The notes under the pieces were generated by a model that had not been told where the DNA came from, did no database searches, and was given only the letters and a program-made list of their open reading frames with translations. A stretch of 64,000 nt of DNA. Origin: Aeromonas lusitana. GTDB lineage: Bacteria > Pseudomonadota > Gammaproteobacteria > Enterobacterales > Aeromonadaceae. Position numbers and translations under genes: made by a program. The stretch lies in assembly GCF_002812985.1 (NCBI RefSeq), contig NZ_PGCP01000009.1, positions 1 through 64,000 on the forward strand, written 5' to 3'. The number at the start of each line of letters is the position of its first letter. Positions within the stretch are counted from its first letter, which is position 1. Below are positions 58,207 to 64,000 of the stretch, one piece after another.

Positions 58207-58793
58207 CAGCTGTCCAGCATGCGGTGGGCCAGCTCCACGTTGTTGCTGACGTGCAGCTTGTCCATCAGGTTCGCGCGATGCACGTGCACCGTCTTGGGGG
58301 AGAGGCCGAGCTGCTCGGCGATGGCCTTGACGTCCATGCCGCGGGCCAGCAACTGCGCCACCTCCCGCTCCCGGTTGGTGAGGGGATCCCGGCTGCTGCT
58401 GGCGAGCTTGTGGGCTATGTCCGGGGTGAGATAGCAGCCGCCGTGGGCGGCGGTGCGCACCGCGGCGATCAGCTCCTCCGGGCTGCAGCGCTTGGAGAGA
58501 AAGCCCTTGGCCCCCGCTTGCAGCGCTTGCTCCACCAGGGCCGGGCTGTCGTGTACCGACAGCATGACCACGGCGAGGCCGGCGGGCAGTTGCCTGAGCA
58601 AGTCCAGCCCGGACTGATCCGGCATGGAGATGTCGCATACGCACAGCTGCACGCCGCTGCCGGGCAGGCCGGCGAGGGCCTCGGCGGCTGAGCCGAACTC
58701 GGCGACGACCCGCAGATCGGGTTCCAGATTAAGCAGTTGGGCAAAGCCGGAGCGGACGATCTGGTGATCGTCGATGAGGGCAATTTTTATCAT
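58203..58793 (-). CDS. uhpA: Response regulator UhpA
   Basis: The 196-residue protein has a receiver domain ([12 protein letters not shown], phospho-acceptor in [13 protein letters not shown]) and a LuxR-type helix-turn-helix ([39 protein letters not shown]). In E. coli UhpA activates uhpT. It leads uhpA-uhpB-uhpC, with a GTGA overlap to uhpB. No uhpT is in the window, so its target promoter must be elsewhere. Confidence 0.94.
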   Translation of the reverse strand: MIKIALIDDHQIVRSGFAQLLNLEPDLRVVAEFGSAAEALAGLPGSGVQLCVCDISMPDQSGLDLLRQLPAGLAVVMLSVHDSPALVEQALQAGAKGFLSKRCSPEELIAAVRTAAHGGCYLTPDIAHKLASSSRDPLTNREREVAQLLARGMDVKAIAEQLGLSPKTVHVHRANLMDKLHVSNNVELAHRMLDSW

Positions 58794-58938
58794 GATGTCA
58801 GCCTGAAATCTGCGGCCAGGGTGCTGGCGCGGCCAACAAGATACCCGCCGCAGAACGCGGGCTCAAGGGGTTGGATAAGATGCAGGCAAGATAAGTGGCA
58901 GGGAAGGACCAAAGCTTGATCCGGATCAGGCCGGACAA

Positions 58939-58962
58939 GCGCCGCCCGCCACTGGGCGGCGC
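58939..58962. terminator. Hairpin downstream of rnk
   Basis: GCGCCGCCC-GCCACT-GGGCGGCGC; a strong stem 13 bases past the rnk stop, without a T-run. Confidence 0.5.
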
Positions 58963-58974
58963 CTGCCATGCCGG

Positions 58975-59370
58975 TTAGCGGTGCAGCTCGCCCGCGCGCT
59001 CCGGCTGATAGACCACTTCCAGGATTTCGACCTGGATGGTGCGACCGGCGGGGCCTGGCCAGGCGATGCTGTCACCGACTTTCAGGCCGAGCAGGGCGCT
59101 GCCGACCGGGGCGAGTACCGAGATCCTGGACTCGTCACCCAGCACATCCTTTGGATAAACCAGTGTGAGGCAGAATTCGCTGTCGCTATTTTGCATTTTA
59201 AAGCGAACTGTGCTGTTCATGGTCACCACGTCCGGCGGCATGTCGGCGGGTTCGCGGATCTCGGCGCGGTCCAGCTCCTCTTGCAGGGCCAGGTGCTGGG
59301 GGTGGTTGCCAAGCAGTTGTTCGATACGGTCCAGATCCAGGCTGGAAATCACGAGATGTGGCTGTTTCAT
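58975..59370 (-). CDS. rnk: Nucleoside diphosphate kinase regulator Rnk (GreA-like)
   Basis: The 131-residue protein matches Rnk (136 in E. coli): ISSLDLDRIEQLLG, MNSTVRFKMQNSDSEFCLTL and SVLAPVGSALLGLKVGDSI with WPGP after it. Rnk binds RNA polymerase through a GreA-like C-terminal domain and has only a short coiled coil. AAGGA precedes ATG 59370; the 15 open codons upstream are not needed. It appears to be monocistronic. Confidence 0.93.
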   Translation of the reverse strand: MKQPHLVISSLDLDRIEQLLGNHPQHLALQEELDRAEIREPADMPPDVVTMNSTVRFKMQNSDSEFCLTLVYPKDVLGDESRISVLAPVGSALLGLKVGDSIAWPGPAGRTIQVEILEVVYQPERAGELHR

Positions 59371-59602
59371 AGGGTATTCCTTATCAATGGCTGACAGGAC
59401 CAGGATGACGGGCAAGCTGGTCGGAAAAGGTGGTACGGATTGTCAAAAATAGATCGCAAGCGCGATGCCCCCGAGCGACTCGCGCAGCGGGGCGAGGGCG
59501 GGGGCTCAGCGGGGTGTGAGCAGACTGGAAAAAATCATGAGCGCTTTCATGTGGATACCATAACCATTCCAGACGGCTTTGGCAATTGCCCCAGCCGGGC
59601 TC

Positions 59603-59745
59603 GGAACCTGCCCACGATCTTGCTGCGAGACCGTGATCAAGGCTCATGTGCTGCTCGGAATCCTCATTTATATCTATAAACTCCGGTTCCTGCGCGGCTC
59701 TTCACCTTGTTGACGACCTCTCGCGACAGATTGTGAACAGGTTCT
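59603..59745. repeat. 143-bp imperfect palindrome, copy 2
   Basis: This copy shares long identical blocks with 36053-36195 (for example AAGGCTCATGTGCTGCTCGG and ACTCCGGTTCCTGCGC). Its tip reads TTTATA-TC-TATAAA (59667-59680) in place of GTGTGT-TT-ACACAC. The right end TGAACAGGTTCTCA contains the stop codon of the minus-strand gene at 59745-59747. The left end is degraded (GGAACCTGCCCA). The other 230 bases of this gap, up to rnk, hold nothing I can identify. Confidence 0.93.
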
Positions 59746-60479
59746 CAGGGCGCCTGATAGTCGTACTGCTTGAGGATGCGAGCCAGGGTGCCATCTCGCT
59801 GCATCCCCTCGATGGCCTGACGCCAGCGCGAGGCCTCTTTGGGAGGGAAATCGGGGTGGGCGGCGAGCTGGATGGCGGTCTGTTGCAGGGTCTCGCCCCG
59901 CACCAGATCTGTGAGGGGCAGACCGGCCTGCTGCTGGGTGTAGCGGGCGGTATTCCAGGCCACGGCCCAGCCCTGGATGCGCCCGAGCGCCAGCTTGTTG
60001 GCGTTGCTTATCTCCTCCGTCACCGCCTCCTCCCGCGCCTTGGGCAGCGGCTGACTCAGGCTCTGGCCATAGGAGCCGCGCATCACCCCGAGCGCCAGGG
60101 TCGGCAGCTCATAGCGGGTGAGCGGCACTGGGTGGTGGTCGCGGTGGCTGACCAGCACGAAGGCCTCCTCCAGCAGGGGGGTGACCCAGAGAAACTGGGC
60201 TGTCCGCTGGGGACTCTTGACCGGGGGTAACAGCAGCACGTCGGGGCGATGACGGGTCTGGCTGAGGGCGCGGGCCAGCGGCATCAGCTCTATGGTCAGC
60301 GGCTCGTGCAGGCGACGCGCCGCCTCTTCCAGCACCTCGATGGCCATGCCGCTCGGTGCCCCTTGCTGGCTGCGAATGACATAGGGTGGCACCTCGGCCG
60401 CGATCAGGGTGACGGCGTGGGCCCCATGGGCCGCCAGCCAGAGCGGCACGATGAGAAAGAGGAAGGCGAGAAGGCGCAT
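59745..60479 (-). CDS. Periplasmic substrate-binding-like protein (SBP_bac_3 type)
   Basis: The 244-residue protein has a signal peptide (MRLLAFLFLIVPLWLAAHGAHA) and then a start VTLIAAEVPPYVIRSQQGAP typical of bacterial extracellular solute-binding family 3, with GMAIEVLEEAARRL and a C-terminal AIEGMQRDGTLARILKQYDY. It lies alone, with no permease or ATPase gene nearby, so it may be an orphan sensor or binding protein. Its TGA stop is embedded in the 143-bp palindrome. Confidence 0.82.
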   Translation of the reverse strand: MRLLAFLFLIVPLWLAAHGAHAVTLIAAEVPPYVIRSQQGAPSGMAIEVLEEAARRLHEPLTIELMPLARALSQTRHRPDVLLLPPVKSPQRTAQFLWVTPLLEEAFVLVSHRDHHPVPLTRYELPTLALGVMRGSYGQSLSQPLPKAREEAVTEEISNANKLALGRIQGWAVAWNTARYTQQQAGLPLTDLVRGETLQQTAIQLAAHPDFPPKEASRWRQAIEGMQRDGTLARILKQYDYQAP

Positions 60480-60560
60480 AGGGAGCCGGTCAGGGGATGG
60501 AGCCTGGCAGTGTACCATCCCGCCGGCCCGGATCCGCCAGCCCCATATAGATAAGGGAGG

Positions 60561-61244
60561 TCAGTCAAAGAAATCCCGCAAGTCCAGGCTCTGGTAGCCA
60601 TCGAGTTGCTGCCAAGGCAACTGCTTGGGCAGTGATTTGGGGGTCACCTCCATCCGGTAGCTGCGATAGCCGTCCAGGCTCGCGGACTCCACCACCAGGG
60701 GGATCTGCCACTGGCTTGACCAGAGGATACGGGTGCGCTGCTTGCCCTCGCGTTTTTCATACCAGCGCGCCTGGGCGGGGGCCGCTTCATCCAATGCCGT
60801 CATGCCCTGCAACAGGGCCGGATCCACCAGGTAGCGGATCTTGTCCCAGTCCGGGGTGAAGCCGACCTGGCCGTACTCCTCCGTAGGGACCTCCACCAGC
60901 TGGTTGTGCCAGGCATCGGCGTAGCGCAGTTGCAACCCGCCATCTTCTCCGTGCGTGACCCAGCGCGCCGCCATCTGGTGGGTGAAGTGTTTGTGGCCCG
61001 GGTTGGCGTCATGGGTGGCGTGATAGGCGCGGGCGAGAGGCAGGGGGATGAGCCGCTGGCTCCACACCTGATCGCCGACCCGCATCCACTTCTCCTGCCA
61101 GTGGCTCTCCCGGGCGATGCCATCGGCACCCGTCACCCGGTTCTGGTAGCTGATGCGGGTGGCGAGATCCGGGACGTCGTCGAAATGGGCCTGGACCATC
61201 AAGGGGCTGGCGAGCAGCCAGAGAGGAAACAAGAGTCGAATCAT
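60561..61244 (-). CDS. Exported protein of unknown function
   Basis: The 227-residue protein has a signal peptide (MIRLLFPLWLLASPLMVQAH) and is rich in tryptophan and histidine. Segments include ARAYHATHDANPGHKHFTHQ and QLRYADAWHNQLVEVPTEEY. It contains no motif I can name. It lies 52 bases after the alkaline phosphatase gene on the same strand, so it may be part of that operon and serve in the periplasm. Histidine-rich stretches could bind metal, but that is speculation. Confidence 0.7.
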   Translation of the reverse strand: MIRLLFPLWLLASPLMVQAHFDDVPDLATRISYQNRVTGADGIARESHWQEKWMRVGDQVWSQRLIPLPLARAYHATHDANPGHKHFTHQMAARWVTHGEDGGLQLRYADAWHNQLVEVPTEEYGQVGFTPDWDKIRYLVDPALLQGMTALDEAAPAQARWYEKREGKQRTRILWSSQWQIPLVVESASLDGYRSYRMEVTPKSLPKQLPWQQLDGYQSLDLRDFFD

Positions 61245-61296
61245 GGTTATCGCTCGAAAGAGCAGGGACCAGCGCTGATCCGCTGGCCCCTACCGC

Positions 61297-62676
61297 TTAC
61301 AGGCCGAGCGCCTCCCGCAACTTGCCGAACACCTTGGTGTTGTCCAGCGTGCCCTTGAAGCGGTTGCTGCCGGCGCCGCCGGCGAACAGCATGACGTCGC
61401 CGCCGCCGTGGGTCTCTGAGCTCAGCTTGACGCCGGTCTCTTGCAGGTAGTCATCCGCCATCACCTGATCGCTGGTGAGAGTGGGGCGAACATCCGGGCG
61501 ATTGGGGCCGTTGCCGAACACGAGCGTGGTGAACGGCTTGCCGTCCGCATCGTTCTGGGTCGAGCCATCCTCATTTTTGACCAGATCCAGCACCTTGTTG
61601 CCCTTGGCTGAGTAGCCGTTGATGGTCATGGTGTGGTCGTGATCCGCCGTCACCACGATCAGGGTGTTGCTCAAATCCACTTTGCCGAGCGCCGTCTTGA
61701 CCGCCTCGTCCAGGGCCACCGCATCGGTGAGGGAGCGTTTGGCGTTGGTGGCGTGCAGGGCGTGGTCGATGCGGCCCCCTTCCACCATCAGGAAGTAGCC
61801 CTGACTGTTCTGGCTCAAGAGATCGATCGCCTTGGCGGTCATCTCGGACAGAGACGGCTGGGTATTGGCGGCGCCCTTGGCGACCCGGTCCAGCTCGTAG
61901 TCGAGGTGGGACTTGGCACTGAACAGACCCAGCACCTTGCCGCTGCCGACCTTGGCGAGATCGGCCTGGGTGGTGACGTACTGATAGCCTTGGGTACGAA
62001 GCTCCTGGGTGAGATCCCGGCCATCGGCGCGGCCCCCCTTGTTGCTGGTGCTGTAGGGTGTCCAGTGGTTGGCGCCGCCCCCCATCAGCACGTCTACGCC
62101 ATCACCGAGCGCCGCGTTGAAACCGGCGCCGCCCGGCACCGCCTGCTCGGCGATGGCATAGGCCGCATCCCGGTGGCAGATGTGGGAATAGGTAGCCGCC
62201 GGGGTGGCGTGGGTCAGCTCTGTGGTGGTGACGGCGCCAACGGCTTTCCCCGCCGCCTTGGCCAGCTCGAGTATGGTGGGCACAGGGGTGCCGTTGTCGC
62301 TGGCGCAGTTGTTGACCCCCTTGTTGCCGTTGGCATCCTTGCCGGGTGCCACGGCTTTGGTGTCGCTGCTCATGGCGATCACCTCGTTGTTCATCTTGAC
62401 CCCCGTGGTGTAGGCCGCCATGGAGGGGGCCGAATCCGTAGTCTGGGCATCGTTGGAGAAGGTCTTGATGCGGGCGCTCTGGGGCAGCTTCATCATCTCC
62501 AGATCCCCCTCTTCCCCCACCTTGAACAGGCGAGTCGCGGTGAGCACTGTGGGGCCCATGCCGTCACCGATAAACAGGATCACGTTCTTGGCATCGCCGG
62601 CCTGGGCCTGGGGCAGACTGCCCAGAATGCCGAGCAGGGCGGTGCATACGAGAGTTTTGTTCATGCTTGTTTTCAT
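61297..62676 (-). CDS. Periplasmic alkaline phosphatase (PhoA family)
   Basis: The 459-residue protein has a signal peptide (MNKTLVCTALLGILGSLPQAQA region) and the alkaline phosphatase core: KNVILFIGDGMG (metal-binding Asp), TTDSAPSMAAYTTG with the nucleophile serine, FLMVEGGRIDHALHATNAKR, VTADHDHT and SETHGGGDVMLFA. It should release phosphate from periplasmic phosphomonoesters. AAGGA precedes ATG 62676; an ATG four codons later is possible. Its start is 11 bases after a second phosphatase gene, so the two are one operon. Confidence 0.93.
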   Translation of the reverse strand: MKTSMNKTLVCTALLGILGSLPQAQAGDAKNVILFIGDGMGPTVLTATRLFKVGEEGDLEMMKLPQSARIKTFSNDAQTTDSAPSMAAYTTGVKMNNEVIAMSSDTKAVAPGKDANGNKGVNNCASDNGTPVPTILELAKAAGKAVGAVTTTELTHATPAATYSHICHRDAAYAIAEQAVPGGAGFNAALGDGVDVLMGGGANHWTPYSTSNKGGRADGRDLTQELRTQGYQYVTTQADLAKVGSGKVLGLFSAKSHLDYELDRVAKGAANTQPSLSEMTAKAIDLLSQNSQGYFLMVEGGRIDHALHATNAKRSLTDAVALDEAVKTALGKVDLSNTLIVVTADHDHTMTINGYSAKGNKVLDLVKNEDGSTQNDADGKPFTTLVFGNGPNRPDVRPTLTSDQVMADDYLQETGVKLSSETHGGGDVMLFAGGAGSNRFKGTLDNTKVFGKLREALGL

Positions 62677-62687
62677 CTGAATGTTCC

Positions 62688-64000
62688 TTACAGCTTGGCT
62701 GCGGCCTTGACCTTGCCAAACACGGCTGTGTTGTCGAGAGAGCCGTGGAAGCTGTCCGCTCCCTGGCCGATGGCGCCGAGGAAGACGTCGGTACCGCCGT
62801 GGGTTTCGTTACCTATGTCGCCCGTGCTGACCACCACTTCCTGGTGATAGTCGTTGGCCGAGACGGTGGCGTCGTCGAGGGCAGCCACGCTGCTGCGCGG
62901 ACCCTCCACCCGGTTGTAGCCGTTGCCAAAACCTATGATGGTGTAGGGCATGCCATCGCTGTCCTTGCTGGGTTCGCCATCTGTGTAGTTCTTCACCAAT
63001 CCGAGCACGCCCGGGTTGCTGGGGGTGGTCTTGCCGGTGCGTTTGGCGTAGCCGTTCAGCACCAGGGTATGGTCGTGATCGGCGGTGACTAGGATCAGGG
63101 TGTTCTTGAGCTCGGGGTCGGTTTTCTTGACCTCATCGATGGCGGCCTTGATGGCGTCGTCGAAGGCCAGGGTGTCCTGCAGGGCGCGTTTGGCATTGGT
63201 GTCGTGCAGGGCGTGATCGATGCGGCCCCCTTCCACCATCAGGAAATAGCCCTTCTCCTTGCCCTTGAGCTGCTTGATGGCAGCTAGCGTCATCTGGCTC
63301 AGGGATGGCTCGCTGGCGGGCCTGTCCAGGTCATATTTCATATGGCTCGAACCAAACAGTCCCAGCAGCGGCTTGCTGGCATCGGCCTGGTTCAGCTGCT
63401 CCAGATTGCTGGCAAACTGATATCCCTTGGCCTGCATCTCCGCGATGAGGTCGCGGCCATCGGTACGCTTGCCCTTAGCGGCGGTGGGCAGGAAGAAGCT
63501 GCTGCCGCCGCCGAGCACCACGTCCAGCCCCTCTTTCAGGGCCCCGTTGTAACCGGCGCCGCCCGGAACCAGCTGGGCGGCGATGTCTGCCTCCAGATCC
63601 CGGTTGCAGATGTGGGCATAGGTGGCGGCCGGGGTGGCGTGGGTCACCCGGGTGCTGGTGACGATACCTGTGCCGCGGCCATCGGCCTTGGCCAACTCCA
63701 GCAGGGTGGTGACCGGCTTGCCGGCGCTCTTGCTGCAGTCGGCTTCCTGAGTGGCGTCACTGTCCATGCTGATGACGCCGTTGTTGCTCTTGACCCCCGT
63801 CATGTAAGCCGCCATGGAGGGGGCCGAGTCGGTGACCTGGGAGTCGTGGGAGAAGGTCTTGATAAAGGCCGTCTCCGGCAGTGTGTCTATGGTGAGGCTG
63901 CCCTCTTCACCGACGCCGTAGATGCGGGCCGCGGTCAGGGTGTTGAGGCCCATGCCATCCCCTAAGAAGAAGATCACGTTCCTGGCGCTGGGTTCGGGGG
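62688..64000 (-). CDS. Second alkaline phosphatase (PhoA family), 5' end cut off
   Basis: About 437 codons are present; the start and signal peptide lie beyond the right edge. The core has ARNVIFFLGDGMG, VTDSAPSMAAYMTG with the nucleophile serine, FLMVEGGRIDHALHDTNAKR, VTADHDHTLVLNGY and NETHGGTDVFLG. It is a diverged paralogue of the downstream gene, with the same domain order and similar length. The internal ATG at codon position 63977 is inside the domain and is not the start. Confidence 0.93.
   Translation of the reverse strand, partial: PEPSARNVIFFLGDGMGLNTLTAARIYGVGEEGSLTIDTLPETAFIKTFSHDSQVTDSAPSMAAYMTGVKSNNGVISMDSDATQEADCSKSAGKPVTTLLELAKADGRGTGIVTSTRVTHATPAATYAHICNRDLEADIAAQLVPGGAGYNGALKEGLDVVLGGGSSFFLPTAAKGKRTDGRDLIAEMQAKGYQFASNLEQLNQADASKPLLGLFGSSHMKYDLDRPASEPSLSQMTLAAIKQLKGKEKGYFLMVEGGRIDHALHDTNAKRALQDTLAFDDAIKAAIDEVKKTDPELKNTLILVTADHDHTLVLNGYAKRTGKTTPSNPGVLGLVKNYTDGEPSKDSDGMPYTIIGFGNGYNRVEGPRSSVAALDDATVSANDYHQEVVVSTGDIGNETHGGTDVFLGAIGQGADSFHGSLDNTAVFGKVKAAAKL

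Overview
The window looks like chromosomal DNA of a polarly flagellated gammaproteobacterium, most likely an Aeromonas or close relative. This is an inference from gene content: a Vibrio-type flagellar order (flgN-flgM-flgA, then divergent cheV-cheR-flgBCDE-flgFGHIJKL), a FlrA/FlrBC sigma-54 cascade, Hda, UhpABC and an enlarged PstC/PstA pair, all in GC-rich codons. I see no rRNA, phage, transposase, CRISPR array or foreign island. The window is cut at both ends, through an HD-GYP-family gene on the left and an alkaline phosphatase gene on the right.

Layout. 1-4.6 kb: HD-GYP start (partial), rsuA, an EamA exporter, an OppA-type peptide-binding protein and yfcE. 4.6-19 kb: flagellar rod, hook, ring and junction genes with two chemotaxis genes. 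Sigma-54 type promoters sit before flgB, flgF and flgA, and sigma-28 type promoters before flgM and probably cheV. 19-24.5 kb: mgtE behind an M-box Mg2+ riboswitch, then ppk-ppx behind a Pho box. 24.5-30.3 kb: gcvR, a DUF2726 protein, and the flagellar regulators flrA and flrBC. 30.4-36 kb: a Nif3-family gene, purMN, upp, a DUF2066 gene with a 100-bp tandem duplication of its 3' end, and hda. 36-41.3 kb: glyoxylate shunt genes aceBA, a poorly coding 1.4-kb gap, tRNA-Pro(GGG) and tadA. 41.4-47.2 kb: pstC-pstA-pstB-phoU with a Pho box. 47.4-55 kb: a YtfL/PaeA-type exporter, a lipoprotein, a sterol-desaturase-family gene, an amino-acid ABC transporter and a diguanylate cyclase. 55.3-64 kb: uhpABC without uhpT, rnk, a periplasmic binding protein, an unknown exported protein and two tandem alkaline phosphatases.

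Two themes run through the window. One is the polar flagellum: FlrA should turn on flrBC, FlrC the sigma-54 hook-basal-body operons, and FlgM/sigma-28 the late genes. The other is phosphate: Pho boxes with identical spacing precede ppk-ppx and pstCAB-phoU, and two alkaline phosphatases lie at the right edge.

The most unusual signals are not in recognised genes. A 143-bp imperfect palindrome occurs twice, each time exactly at the TGA stop of a gene, with compensatory changes at its tip. A hairpin sequesters the flrB ribosome-binding site, and its 5' arm lies just upstream of the predicted sigma-54 start point. Exact 100-bp tandem units copy a gene's 3' end. Short undescribed reading frames occur between flrB and flrC and between aceB and tRNA-Pro.
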